Below are positions 46,337 through 58,788 of a stretch of 64,000 nt of DNA, one piece after another; position 1 is the stretch's first letter, and every line of letters begins with the position of its first letter. The notes below the pieces were generated by a model. It did not search any database, was not told the DNA's origin, and worked only from the letters and a program-made list of their open reading frames with translations. The stretch is taken from contig JARWIR010000008.1 of assembly GCA_029959085.1 (NCBI GenBank), positions 21,996,001 to 22,060,000 of the forward strand. Reading direction: 5' to 3'. The DNA is from Nemophila menziesii. Its lineage: Eukaryota; Streptophyta; Magnoliopsida; Boraginales; Hydrophyllaceae. Both the position numbers and the translations under genes were made by a program.

Positions 46337-47620
46337 TGTTAGCCTAAGTCGATATTTTGATTGATTATTATATGAAAAAAAAAATTAATACTATAATGAA
46401 TTGATCTTATTAGAGTTTTTAGAAATGTATGAGATTTACAAGTTCAAAACATCAACGAAGTTCTTGTAAAAAATAGTAAGTATTGCTCCAAATACAAGGA
46501 ATCGGACCCCCATAGATGCATCTGACCAGACTGTCAAAACATATATGAGAATGTTGTGAAACAAATTTGTAAGTAACATAGCATCGAATCCCTGAGATCT
46601 CAATAAATCAGACCACCAAAAGGTGACTGAGCAAAGTATGAAGAATTTAGAAGTCTAGACCCCCAAAATTGCAAGGAACCATACCATTATATAATAGTTG
46701 AGTAAGTTGAGAAAAGTATGATAAAGCTTGAATTTAGTACCTCCCAAAGCTAATAAAAACCAGGGATCCAATCCACATTTCACCATTTACTGAAGTCATC
46801 AGTAACTGATACCTAAAGATGAAGATTGCACCCTGATAACTGAAGATGACTGAAGAAAGGACAAAATATAACCATTGTGAAAAGAGTCTTTGAAGATCCA
46901 TTGGAGGACGAAATCTGAAATAGAGGTCGAATATCCAAAGCAGAAGACTCAGAGACCTGAAGGTTCAAAAATAAACGTGGACATACCCAATTGGAGGCTT
47001 TTCTCTAAAAATATGATTTCTTAAGAGACAAACATGTATTTTTTTTTCTATACCAAATCTTAAGCTTTCACACGCATAGCGTATAGAGAGACCCAAAGCA
47101 ATTCAATCTTAAATATCAAATTTTGTAAGTGTTTTGTTTAACTCTTGTTAGTATTTTATTTACTCATGAAGGAGTATAGAAGCTAGGTAGATTAGTATTA
47201 ATCTTAAACCCTAGCGTCCTCTTTTTCTAGTGAGAATCGTGGTCTTCAATAGTCTATGAGAAAGCAATATATGATCTCGTGTAGGTGTAAACATGAGTGA
47301 ATGCTTCATCAGCGTATTAAGTGATTTTATGAGTATCAGAGTATACTCAATTTACTTTTGTAGTAATACACAAGGGAAGGCTTCACAGAAGTGTGAAGTA
47401 GCATCTCGAGTGTCGATTGCACACCACCTAGTTTACTTGTGTTGCTGATAACACATGTGTTTGCTTTGAGGGATTTTCGAAGTGTCTTTAAAGGTTTGTT
47501 CTCTCGCTTTTAATAGACATAAGAGATTCTAGTGGAAGATATTGTGAAATTCCAAGGGTCAAATAGACCTTAGGTAGTGGTCTAAGCCTACAAGGGTGGA
47601 ACACTTCAAATCGTATGTAT
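46337..47620. repeat. Possible LTR of a SIRE-like copia element
   Basis: The upstream AGGGTAGAT and start TGTTAGCCTAAGTCGAT resemble the PPT/LTR junction of large plant copia elements. The right end, a second LTR and target duplications were not found. Confidence 0.25.
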
Positions 47621-49885
47621 TGTTTTTCTTCCTTTACTCTTTACTTTCTTGTATGTCCAAGTGATTTATATATTTCCTATTATTACTTATATTTTCTAGG
47701 CATATAAATTGCATGATATGTGAATGAGTATGTATCTCTTCGATCTTGTCTAATTATTTACATTAAGTTTCCATGCTCAGTGTTTGATAGAGTGTCTCAC
47801 TCATATATCATAGATCTTATGTGTACCTATCATATCTATTTATTAACACTAAAAGACTAATATTTATATAGAAAGAGTCTAATGAGTTGATTAGATTAGA
47901 TTTTCATTTTGCATATTCCATATTCCCCCCTCCACTTCAGGACTTTTTATCGGACAACATAGTCTTTCAAACCACTGCGCTTAGATAAATTAATTATATT
48001 CTTGTAACCCTCAAGATATTATTGAATATTTCTTTGAAATGAAATTTGTAGTTGTACTTGAACAAATTGAGAGATTATTTCTGGTTTTTTGTACTTGTGA
48101 ATTAGTCCTTTTACATATTGATAATTAAAGATTTTCCAAAGCGGAGCAAAGCTTCTATAAAAAAGTAAGATGTGGGTATTGTTGAGAGTGATAGGTGCAC
48201 TAAACTCTTTCATGCTATCATGAAGAGCAAACAAAATATCAATTTGAGTGCATTGATTAAGTTTCCAAATAGTTCTAATCCAACTTCAGAGTGAGCAAGT
48301 CTAAAAGAAATTCGTGTAGTATCACAAGTCATTATTGGGTACTAGCGAAACCACATTGCAAGTTGTAAATGAGGTATTTGAATAGGGGAGTACCTTGTAT
48401 GAAGATCGAAGGGTTGCTTTGTATGTCGATGTGCCTGGCAATAAGATTGAATTGTTATTCTTTGGAATTGATAGTGACAAAGAATTGGGTAAACGAGGGA
48501 TTAAACATCTCTCTTTAATAAGTTTAAAGGATGTGTCAAATCATGTAACACCTAATATTTATCAAATATCGAACAACTTTAGCACATCTAATCAGTGATA
48601 TAAAAAGTATTATGATTTGGGTTATCGATTTTCATGGTCTTCACTTCGGTAAGTGATCAATTTATTATTATGTATAGTGGGTTTTATCGGAATGGAAAAT
48701 TCCTTACTAATTCTTGAGAATCTATATGTCTACCCGAAGAAGGAAGGGGTTAAAATTGAAGAAGATTGAAGTTCAAAAAATACATTACTCACAAAATTAT
48801 TTTGGAGGATTGTGGATAATAAGGAATTGTTATGGATAACATGGGTACATGGGGATACTTGAAAGGTGAAATTTTTGATATCGCGAAGTGCAGAAGGTGA
48901 TTCCTTGTTATGCACAAATGATTGGAACATAAAGGAATAGATGAACTGGCATTTGTGGAGTGCTTATGGGGATAAAGGTTTGGTGATGGTGGTCGATTTT
49001 ATGTTGACGAACTACCTATGTGGCATTCACTGATTAGAAGAGAGAATAAGCGGATACTTGGGCAACCTTGTAACTTATTTCAGGCGAATTCTTTGCCAAA
49101 GGCCATGGGCGGAAATTGTTTTAGACTTGTACATCACCCAAAACACTCAATCATTATTTAGATGGAATTTCAGGATCGACTTCGCACAAAGGACCAACTC
49201 ATTTTTATGGAGTGGGCCTTATGTGCTCACTTTGTGGAAAGGAATTTGAGATAACCCGACATTTGTCTTTAAATGCGACTTCTCAGTGAATATTTGGTAA
49301 ACGTGAGAGTTTGTCTTGACATTTTGAAGGAGATGAACACTATATCTAGCACCCTTAAATGGCTAACGAGTGTAAAGTAAGAGGTGCAAGGCTCGAACTC
49401 CTCCCTAAACATGGATAACCTACTTCTGATTTACCTAGGAATATACATGGGGAGGCGTGTATATCCCCGTGGAATTAATCGTAGTGCACGTAAGCAATCC
49501 CGGATCATCCATGTACCAAAAGAAATGGCTAAGATACGAGCAAGAGTGGCTTGGAGAAAAAGGTGTGGCACATTGCATTTGCAACCACTATTAATTCTAT
49601 TGGCTATTCTATCTAGCAAGACAAAAATAAGTCGACTTTCGAAAAATATATTCCTATGCATAAGATTATTTTTAGAGGAAAATACAATTGAAGGCCCCGA
49701 ATTCACAAACTTTATAATTTAAATCCTAGTTGGAAAAAAAATTCTTTTTTAAGTCCCAATTCTAATTTTCTGGTTTGAATTTTTACCCTTTTACCCCCGT
49801 TCTTGCTAGGTATGGACCCAGAACGGTTTTTTCAGTTTGTTAATTAATATGTTTTTTTCTTTTATAAACTCATAGAAATAAAAAG
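47621..49885. other. Unassigned DNA with short ORFs
   Basis: Open frames of 60-112 codons (48395-48598, 49384-49722 and others) have no recognisable domain, splice context or codon pattern that I can defend as genes. Confidence 0.3.
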
Positions 49886-50160
49886 GGGCTGGCCCAATTA
49901 TGAATAGAAACAATAAAGGGTTGGCCCCATTATGAATACAAACAACAAGGGACTGGCCCCATAAAGAACAACACAAATATTCATACATTTAAATGGGTTG
50001 TACCCTTTATATTATGAACTAAAAACACAACACAATTACAATCATAACGGGCCAGCCCCATTAACAACAAAAAATACATTTTGGCTGGCCCATCAGCAAC
50101 AACTACGAATTTGGGGCTAGCCTCATTACCTACAAACACTAGATAGGTCTGGCCCATATA
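49886..50160. repeat. ~32-bp periodic GGCTGGCCC array
   Basis: CTGGCCC or its inverse GGCCAG recurs near 49890, 49922, 49954, 50052, 50085, 50117 and 50150, close to multiples of 32-33 bp, with ATTATGAATA-NAAACAA between. The middle units are eroded. Confidence 0.7.
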
Positions 50161-50199
50161 TGAACATTAAAAAAACAGAATTACGATCTAAATCCACAA

Positions 50200-50960
50200 T
50201 TTGGACTGGATGACAGAATCACGATGGGCGGCGATGGCTTGGAGAACCGCGTCTTGGAGGATTGGGTGGTCAAGATGGGTCTGGCTTGCTGCGATGGAGG
50301 AGCGACTGGGTTCCTGAGATGGAAGAGGCGACTGGTTTTGATGGCATCCATGGGCAAGCTTCGATGGTGAATAACAGCTTCGAGATCTGGTGAAGACCGG
50401 TGATGGTGGTGGGGGGGCGAGGCCACGCGTCGAGCGGCGCTATGCAGTAGCGGTGGAGGCGGCTTGGTGGGACGTTGAGATCTGAGCAGCAGGGTGGTGA
50501 TGGTGTCTTCCAGCGCGAGCGGCGCTGTGCAGCAGCGGTGGAGGCGGCTTGGTGGGACGTTGAGATCTGAGTAGCAGGGTGGTCATGGTGTCTTCCAGCG
50601 CTCCGGTGAGGCGGTGAGGCGGCGAGGCTGGTGTCTCTGAGATCCACGACCTAGACGCGGTGATGGAGAACCCCGGTGGTGTTGGACGTCAGAATGTTGG
50701 AAAGAGAAGGTGGAGGGGAGTTTGGTGATGAAGGGTGTGGTGGTGATGGTGGGGGCTCGGCATAGTGGGTGGTGGGTGATGATGGAGGGAGAGCGGTGGT
50801 GTTGATGTTGGTGGTGTTGATGTTGGTGGTGAGTGGTTTCATGGTGGGGGCGGTGGGTATCGCAGAGAGAGAGAGATGAGAGAGGGGAGGCCGTGGGCGT
50901 GAGGGAGTGAGAAGAATGGAGGTGGTGTTGTTGATCCCGTTTCTTTAATGGGTTGGGGGG
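50200..50960. other. GC-rich low-complexity block
   Basis: GGTGG/GAGGCGG-rich DNA that stands out from the AT-rich surroundings. The minus-strand frames are His/Pro/Ser-rich and lack domain content. Possibly a transposon or Pack-type capture; not resolved. Confidence 0.4.
50431..50600. repeat. 85-bp tandem duplication
   Basis: Units 50431-50515 and 50516-50600 begin CGAGCGGCGCT and differ at only four positions. Confidence 0.9.
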
Positions 50961-51223
50961 ATAGGATTTTTGTTTTTCACTGTGGGGAAGGGGTTGGGAG
51001 TATTTTGGTACTATCCTCATTATAGTTAGACTAGTTAGAGAGGTGGTTAAGGTTGGGATTTAAAACAAAACGTGGATGTGGTGTTGGGCCTTATAAAATA
51101 AATACCCCTTATTTTTATGTAAGTTCAAATTTGACATTTAGCTCATTACCTGCCTCATAATCTCATCTACCTACTTTGGAAGATAGTAAATTTCTCCTAA
51201 ACATCTATTGAGATAGTATAGGA

Positions 51224-52352
51224 TAGGGATGGCAATGGTTACGGTTAAAAACCGAACCCGGTGAAAACTGAACCGATTAAGAACCAAATTATTTAACCGT
51301 GGTTAAAACCATTGGGTTATGGTCTTAAAAAGTGTAACCGGTGGTTAAAACTGTTAGGTTATGGTTTTAAATAAAAATAAAACCGAATAACCGAAAATCG
51401 TTTATTACCATATTTTTGAATTCTATAATAACGTAGGTTAAATTAGATATATTCAAATTCTAAAACCCAAATCCAAATATTAGATTTAACTAACTTAATA
51501 ATAAATATGGAAATTAATCAACGATCAACCCACTTTTTATATACCTTGGAAATTTTTATTATATGTGTGGTTTTATTTTATGAAAATAATATTTTTTATC
51601 AAATTATCATTTAATTATGGTTAAAAACCGCAAGACCGTATAAAACCCCGTAACCAAATAATGCGGTTATGGTTTTGAAAAGTTAATCTGATGGTTAAAA
51701 CCGTTAGGTTATGGTTTTAAATAAAATAAACGGTTATGGTTATGGTTTTTGATATTTTTGCAAAAAACCAAAGCGTTGCCATCCCTAGGGATGGCAATGG
51801 TTACGGTTAAAAACCGAGACCGATGATAACTGAACCGATGAAAACCCGAATTATATAATCGTGGTTAAAACCATTAGGTTATGGTTTTAAAAAGTGTAAC
51901 CGATGGTTAAAACCGATAGGTTATGGTTTTTTATAAAAATAAAACCGAAAACCCGTTTATTATCATATATATTTTCAAATTTTATAATAATTTAGATTAG
52001 ATATATTGAAATTCTAAAATAAATATCAAAATACTAGATTTAATCAATTTGATAATAAATATGCAATGTAATCAAATACCAACACAATTTTATATAAACC
52101 TTGGAGTTTTCTTTTATATGTGTGGTTTTATTTTATGAAATTTAATATATTTAATAAAATATCATTTGAATATGGTTAAAAACCGCAAAACCGTTTAAAA
52201 AAACGAAACCGAATAATACGGTTATGGTTTTAAAAAGTCTAACCGATGGTTAAAACCGTTAGGATATGGTTTTTAAATATAAAAACGGTTATAGTTATGT
52301 TTTTTAGAATTTTTGCAAAAAACCGATCTGTTGTCATTCCTAGCTATCCCTA
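51224..52352. mobile_element. Dimeric hAT-type MITE with one outer target duplication
   Basis: Two head-to-tail related units (51224-51787 and 51786-52352) begin TAGGGATGGCAATGGTTACG and end in TTGCCATCCCTA or its eroded form. They share the TA at the junction. The whole is flanked by an exact 8-bp duplication GTATAGGA (51216-51223, 52353-52360), the size typical of hAT. Internal AACCGTTAGGTTATGGTTTT repeats recur. No ORF. Confidence 0.83.
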
Positions 52353-52649
52353 GTATAGGATCGAGGAAGTGTATACGGAAACATTTTTTAGAGTATCAAA
52401 TTGGACATCGAGAATGTCTTAATTATATTATACAATCATAATTTAACCTTTTTCTTAATATAATTAATATAGGGTCAATGCCCTCTTAAATCAAAATAAC
52501 AAACTACCTTCCCATTTAGATTACACAATATTTTAGGTTCAAACATTACAAAAATACCCTTATTTTAGTTGTTATTCCCATTTAAATCAAAGATTATCAT
52601 TAACATGAAAGTTCATCTATATTTTTAAATAATAAAAAACATTAATTAA

Positions 52650-52990
52650 AAACCATCACAACCACCACCACTATCCTCACTACCCCAACCCCACTCCTAC
52701 CACTACCACCACCCACCCCCACCCACCACCCCCTACCACCACCACCCCCACTACCCCCACCACCCCCACCACCACCCCATCCCCACCCACCACCCCTTAC
52801 CACCACCACCACCACCGCACCCCAACCCCCACCCCCACCCACCACCCACCACCCCACCCACCACCCCACCCCCACCCACCAACACCACCCCACCCACCAT
52901 CCCCCACCACCACCTCACCCCATCCCACCACCACCACCCCCACCCCTACCACCCCGCCTATACCACCACCACCACCACCACCTACTACTA
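52650..52990. repeat. (CCACC)n/(CCCCACC)n tract
   Basis: About 340 bp of C/A-only DNA on the plus strand (GGTGG/GGGGTGG on minus). Gly/Trp-rich frames here are repeat artefacts. Confidence 0.95.
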
Positions 52991-53174
52991 CTAATTCCAT
53001 CACACGTGCGCGTCCGTGAAATTTTTTTAAAATCGTCATAACTAATTCTAAAAAAATAAAAATAATAAAACAATTGCATTTTTGGACGAGACAGATTAAT
53101 ATTTACGTCTATGATTTTTTTCGATTTTTTTTTAATTTTTTAATTTTTGGTTTTTTTTTTTTTACTTTTTTTTT

Positions 53175-53510
53175 TTAAATGGGATTTGTCCCATCTCTAA
53201 TTTTAAGATTGGGATGAATTTGTTTCATCTCCGTTCTAATATTGAGATGGGATTTGTCCCATCTCTATTGTAAAACTAAGATGGGAATTATCCCATTTAC
53301 AATTATATTGATTAAAACCCGTTAGGGTACAACGATAGAACTTTTCAATGCATTTTTTATCGAGGGATGTCAAAACTTTGTTAATATAAAATGCAAATGA
53401 TGTATGATAAGTATCATCTATTTTTGGGCGCCAATGTTTATTATTTAAAAGTGAGATGGGATTTTGTCCCATCTTCGTTCTAAAACTAAGATGGGATTTG
53501 TCCCATTTTT
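53175..53510. repeat. Array of GATGGGA-loop-TCCCATC hairpin units
   Basis: GATGGGATTTGTCCCATC or close variants occur near 53180, 53248, 53279, 53455 and 53489. Each is a 6-7 bp stem with a 4-6 nt loop, separated by CTAANATTGAGATGGG-type linkers. Confidence 0.8.
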
Positions 53511-53520
53511 AATTTAAAGA

Positions 53521-54048
53521 TTGGGGAACTTTTGGTAATGTCATACCTGATTTGGCTAAGTCTATTGTACATGCAGAATACATAATGGGTAGGATATCAA
53601 TATGTGTATTATATTGCAAAAGCTGTTTAGGTTAGATACGAGTAATCAATAGTATAATAATGTCTAATGTTAGTAATTTCTTTATCAGGTAAGTAGTTGA
53701 GTAAAATATTTATACTTTTCCTTAAATTTTCTATTGGCAATCTTTGCTGGATTCACGTGGAGATTCTGAAAAAAGGGAAAAGCTTATTACTAGTCTAAGC
53801 TTATTGAAACCACTGTAACACTGAAAACTCGTGAAAACACAGACAAAGTTGGAAGTGCATTGAATTCCAACTATCAAAATCTCTGGAGTTAAAGTAACTG
53901 TGTCTTTTTTCAATTCACTTGATTTACTTCTCTTTCTCTTCTTTATCAGTTTACAATTAATAATAATCGTATCATCTTCTTCTTCATCTGATCCATATTC
54001 AGCTACTTTCTCGAATTTCTTTTGAAGATTCGATATTACTGTTTCGTT
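53521..54048. other. Unassigned region left of the Lys-rich ORF
   Basis: A minus-strand 60-codon frame (53731-53913) may be a further exon or chance. No domain seen. Confidence 0.3.
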
Positions 54049-54260
54049 CTACAAAAGCTCATCACATTCTGGTTCAATTTCTTCTGTTTCTGGTTCTGGA
54101 ATTGAATCAGAATCATCTTCGCCGTTAAATATCATCAAATTCTCATCTTTCTTTACTTTTTTCTTTTTCGAAACCTTTTTAGCTTTTTTATTCTTTCTCG
54201 TTTTTTCCTCTTCATCTTCTACTAAATCCTCACTATTGACCACAATTTCTTGTAAATTGC
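54049..54260 (-). other. Possible exon of an unidentified Lys/Glu-rich protein
   Basis: An open minus-strand frame with no ATG, alternating acidic and basic runs (VEDEEEKTRKNKKAKK, then KKKKVKKDEN and DDSDSIPEPETEE). It looks like a nuclear or nucleolar disordered segment. A potential acceptor TTTACAAG precedes it. After the TAG at 54049-54051 a related reading continues (KKFEKVAEYGSDEED). Gene status unproven. Confidence 0.3.
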
Positions 54261-55216
54261 ACTATATGTCCCTATATTACACAGAAATTGCATTATCTAA
54301 TAATATAATTTTAAAAACTTTGTGAATGCAACAACTGAAAGTTTAGAAACCTGAGGGATAAAAAATTGGGTCCAAATTGATATGATCTTTTTGTATTAGA
54401 AAAGAACAGTAACATGAATCAATTAACTATTGACGGAGGATGAAACAACAGTACCTGAAGTAATCGAAGCTATAAACAGAGTAATAGAAGCAATCCACGC
54501 CTCTCCACCATCGATAAACCTTTATGATACACAGTGGATAACAAGTGTTTGTTTTTACTAATTCCCTCATCAGATAAACAGGGATCAATTATGCAATTAA
54601 ACCCTAAAACAAATCTGTATATTAAGCAAAATCGATTATTATGCAAACTAGAGAAGACAAATACATAATATATGTATGTGCTTCTTATTCACCATCTCCA
54701 GCTTTAGTTTTCAATAATGGAGAAGGAAGAGGGGGAGGAGACGGATGCTTATCTTTTTATCTTATTTTCTAATTTATGAATAATTATTGAAGTAGGGACA
54801 AAATAGTAAAAGAGTTTTTAATATATGATTTAAATGGGAAAGTAGATAATTTAAATGGGAAGAATAATTCATCTCCATCTATTTGGGTATGAACAATACC
54901 ATTCATGATTTAAATGGGCATTATCTCATTAATATATTTATTTAAACAAAAAAGAAAAGTTGTCCTACGAACCAAGAATAGAAATTTTTTATTTTTACTG
55001 GCTTCAAACTTAGATAGTTAGATGGAATAAATTCTCTTTAGCGAAAGTAAAGCCAAAAAAGAGCCACAAAATTACATTCATCCCCGTTAAGTACAAATGG
55101 TCAATGACTTTCAAACACAACTTGCAAATATAAAATGTTATCCAAATATCAAAGGATCATGGTAAAGGAAAAACTCTTTACATTCCCTCCAAAGGGGTTT
55201 CAATATTGTTTTCCAA
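54261..55216. other. Intergenic DNA downstream of the Aux/IAA gene
   Basis: AT-rich, no supported gene. It includes the 3' flank of the Aux/IAA gene. Confidence 0.4.
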
Positions 55217-57380
55217 TCAAGAGTTAAGTGAAATCTTTCCATGCTTAGCTCCACCTGCAAAATATTTGTTTGATCATTTCTCTTTAATTTTTGAGTAGTA
55301 TTAGAAAAAGAAAGAAGAAAATGGTAGGTATAGTCTAATAGTCTATAGCGTATAAATTTATGATTTGAATTAATGGGAAAAGAAAATGTCAACTTACGGC
55401 ATAACATAGGAAGCTCAGATCTTTTTAGCACGCGCAATCTTTTCACAGTGGACACAAACATACTGCAAAAAACACGGTATAATATCACATAAGCACATTT
55501 TGTATAACAAACAATTTTGTGTCTAACTAAACAAAACCCATGTTCCTTCAGGAAAGAGAATCTAACACTCTGTATGAAATGAATAATAAATGTACAAACG
55601 GTGGAGGTTTTATGATTTACTTTATTTTTTAAAACAATAAACTAATACTAAGTTTGTAAGCATGCATGACTGTTAGATTAATAAATTCTACTCCAAACTA
55701 GGAACAAATTAAGACTATTAAATCATTATTAACAAAAGTTAGTATATTATTAGCAATTAAATAACATTAAACTGAATCAGATCTATAGAATTACTTACTG
55801 CCATGGGACATCATTCCCTACAAGCATTCTGTCACCTTCATTATCCTCATATAAAAGGGTATATTCCCCGGTTCCATCTAATAATCCAGTGATGCTTTTT
55901 TCACCCTCATCTTTATTCTCTTTCTTCCCAATAGAAGAATCATTTTGAGCTAAAACAGAGTAACAAATGCCAAGCATTAAAACATTAATTTAATGCACCA
56001 ACTATTAATAGACATAGAGGTTCTGACTAGTATTTAAGTAAGTAAATCTAGACTGTACTATCTATATCTCACCACATTAAAATCATTGACTTAAAAAAAA
56101 AAACCATATTAAAACATTAGATTGTATTAATAGTCTAAAAATAATAAATTTTACCTGCAAGTAGACCTCTGAACAATTGATCAACAGCAGAAGATAACTT
56201 TTCATAAGTATCATAAGCTTTAAGATCCACTTTCCTTCCAATAGGTATACCGTCCATGTTAATCTTTACAAATTGGCCCTTTACAATACTTTTTGTGCTG
56301 CTTGAGTCCTTGTTAGTAGGGACCACCACATTTGGTGATTCAGAAACTGATTTTAAAGAATTGCTAGTGCTTGCAAGATTCTTTCTAAATGAACGAATCG
56401 GAGGCCATCCTACTACTGGAGCTGGTGCAGTTCTTCATTGTTTTTTCATATAGACAATTAAAATATAAATTAATTTCAAAATACAGAAAATATAAAAATA
56501 ACATATCTAGGTAAATTAAACAACATTTACTGAGATCTCTAGATACAAACCAATTCAACTATATTAATCGTATTTATATTATATTCCTTATGTTTATATA
56601 TATATATAAGCCCTATAGTCTCATCCAATGCTCTAAAAATGCCCTGCCTATACCCTTTTTAGATGATAAAACCAAAGGTGTGTTTGGGCATTAATTTAGG
56701 ACCGCCTAGGCCTAGAGGATCTGGGTCACACTATAATTTTAAAGTATACTCCGTAAAAAAAAAAAATATACTCCGTAAATTAAAATTTTAATTTAATCAA
56801 AATGACTCTTCAACATGATGATAAAAGACAAAATGTACACGTTTGAAAATCATGCAAAGGATAAAGGAAATAAAAGGGAATACTTTCACGAAAATAGAAT
56901 AATTAATAAAATAATAGTGCAACAAGTAATATGTATGGACCACAAGTAAAAACAGTGAATATCCTCTGTGTAAAAACAAAAACAATTAAGGGCGATGATG
57001 TACCTTTTCTGAGCAGTGTTGGTAGGCACAGCTGGTGGTGTTTGTGAAAATCCTTTCTTTTCTGCAGCAGAAATATTACTACAGTGATTTAATGATTCCT
57101 TTACTGTAACAACAGACAAGTTCTGAAGAAATACAGTCTTTTGTTTTTGCTCTTCTTGATGACTCTTTGCTTGATAACAAGACCATGGTGATGATGATGA
57201 TGATGAAGAAAAGTTGTTACAATTACTACCTGGTGGACCAAGGCTTAGCTCAAGCTTTTTCTCATCTGGGAATCCATGGTTTTTTTCATATTCCATTTTT
57301 ATAACACCTTTTTTGCTCTCTTTTTGAAGCAAATCAAGTAGTTGAGGACAGCTTTCATCTTTTCTTGAATAACCCTCCAT
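55217..57380 (-). CDS. Aux/IAA transcriptional repressor, IAA26/IAA18-like (five exons)
   Basis: Exons on minus: 57380-57004, 56432-56155, 55949-55799, 55462-55398 and 55254-55217 (TGA 55219-55217). All introns are GT-AG and phases agree, giving 302 residues. Order: an LLDLLQKE N-terminus, EAR motif KLELSLGPPG (domain I, TOPLESS binding), a Ser-rich linker, degron VVGWPPIRSFRKNLA (domain II, auxin-dependent TIR1/AFB binding), then domains III-IV (PB1-type ARF/IAA contacts) with VKINMDGIPIGRKVDL, LLYEDNEGDRMLVG and VPWHMFVSTVKRLRVLK. Acts in the nucleus as an ARF co-repressor degraded when auxin rises. The overall pattern, QKRTAP before GWPP and a short tail, is closest to Arabidopsis IAA26. 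All functional motifs look intact. The fifth-exon ending (CRGAKHGKISLNS) is my splice inference. Confidence 0.93.
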
Positions 57381-58060
57381 TTTTCTTAATATTATGTATA
57401 AAGGGTACCCTCTTTTTTCAAGTTAAAAACTAGGACAAAGTTAAAGATCTTTCTGCAAAATAATCATTAAAAACTCGGTCAGAACATATAACACATTATT
57501 ATACATGTGAAATCATTATGAACAACTCGTGACCAAAATCTAGAGTCTCTTTGCAAATCGAGTAACCATTGAGGAAGACTTTTTACCTTGAGTTGTTAGC
57601 CAAAAGCTTAAAAACTTGCAGACCGTGTCTTGAAACCTTACAAAAACAAGGTCTTTTGATTGTTGAAGGAGTGATAAAAGGTCAAGAAGAAGAAGATGGA
57701 TATAGATAAGAAAAGGAAACCCACACGAAGAGAGAAATGGATAGAAAAAGGAGAGATTTAAATCTTACTAGCTTTTTAAGTATTTTTTGTGCACGCTGAG
57801 AGAGAAATACTACTCAATATGCTAAGCAAAGAAAAGAGGAGTAGTAAAAGAAAGAAAAGAAAAGAGGAGTGTAGAAAGAGAGAGATTCGATTTCACTCCA
57901 AAAGAGGAAGGGAATTAGAGCATGTAGCACGCAACCACAGAGCACCTAAATACTAGTATATGTTGTTGTTCAGTTCAACAAGCAAGGCAAAGCATGCTGT
58001 TCTTATGTTAGCAACTTCTATCTCTCACTCTCTCTCTATATATATAAAAAAGGAGAAAAT
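57381..58060 (-). promoter_or_regulatory. 5' region and possible promoter of the Aux/IAA gene
   Basis: Read on minus: a TATATATATA stretch (about 58047-58037) followed by GAGAGAGAG-rich DNA, as is common in plant core promoters and leaders. The ATG is about 660 bp downstream, so a long or spliced leader would be needed if this TATA is used. Confidence 0.35.
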
Positions 58061-58597
58061 CAAAATTAATTAAAAAAAGGTTATCTCCAATTAAATAAAA
58101 TGATCACTTAAAAAACAAGGTTCACTATTACAAAAATTAATTTTCTATAAAACTGATTACTTTATAAAAACATGTTTTCATTTTTCATCTCATTAAATAT
58201 TACTCATAATTTTAATTCACATTTATTATTTAATATTATTAAATAATAATTAATATGATTTCTTAGTTTATGCAAAAAAAAATTATGACAATTTTTTGAA
58301 AATGGATTGAATAACACTATAACAAAACCCCAACAAAATTGTAGACGGTCGACAAAAAAACAAATTATAGACTTATAAAAAGTTATGTGATGAGGTGGCA
58401 CTATTATTGATAAGGTGGCACTATTATTAATTCTTTTGAATGAAATATACATCATTCAAATTTATGCAAACTGGTATATCATTTATGATATAACGTGATT
58501 AAAGTAAAAATAAATTGTCAATTAAATCAAAAAATAAATAAATTAACAATATATTTTTATTCAAATCACGTCACGTCATAAATGATATATTAGATAG

Positions 58598-58630
58598 TCT
58601 AGGGTTTAGGGTTTAAGGTTTAGGCTTTAA
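58598..58630 (+). repeat. Short telomere-like (TTTAGGG) run
   Basis: AGGGTTTAGGGTTTAAGGTTTAGG, about three degenerate plant telomere units. Probably interstitial or telo-box-like. Confidence 0.6.
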
Positions 58631-58788
58631 ATGGTATATATCATTACACATAACAATATGATAAAAATCACAGAATTTACATGATTTAGCTTATGGGAAA
58701 ATGACCCAAAAAATCAAAATAATATTATTTTCAGCCCAATAACATCAATGACAAAATTTCTTCCCAATAACATCATTAACTAAATTTT

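Noticed and set aside
48395..49722. Cluster of 60-112 codon frames as a possible gene
   Set aside because: No shared frame, splice logic or recognisable motif; left as unassigned DNA.
49886..50160. CRISPR-like regularly spaced repeats
   Set aside because: The spacers are themselves similar and the motif inverts; plant nuclear context.
50181..51020. His/Pro/Ser-rich minus-strand frames of 81-145 codons
   Set aside because: Low-complexity GC-rich DNA open in several frames at once, with a tandem 85-bp duplication; no conserved domain seen.
52642..53039. Two minus-strand Gly/Trp-rich open frames
   Set aside because: They are translations of a C/A-only simple repeat; no codon structure or domain.
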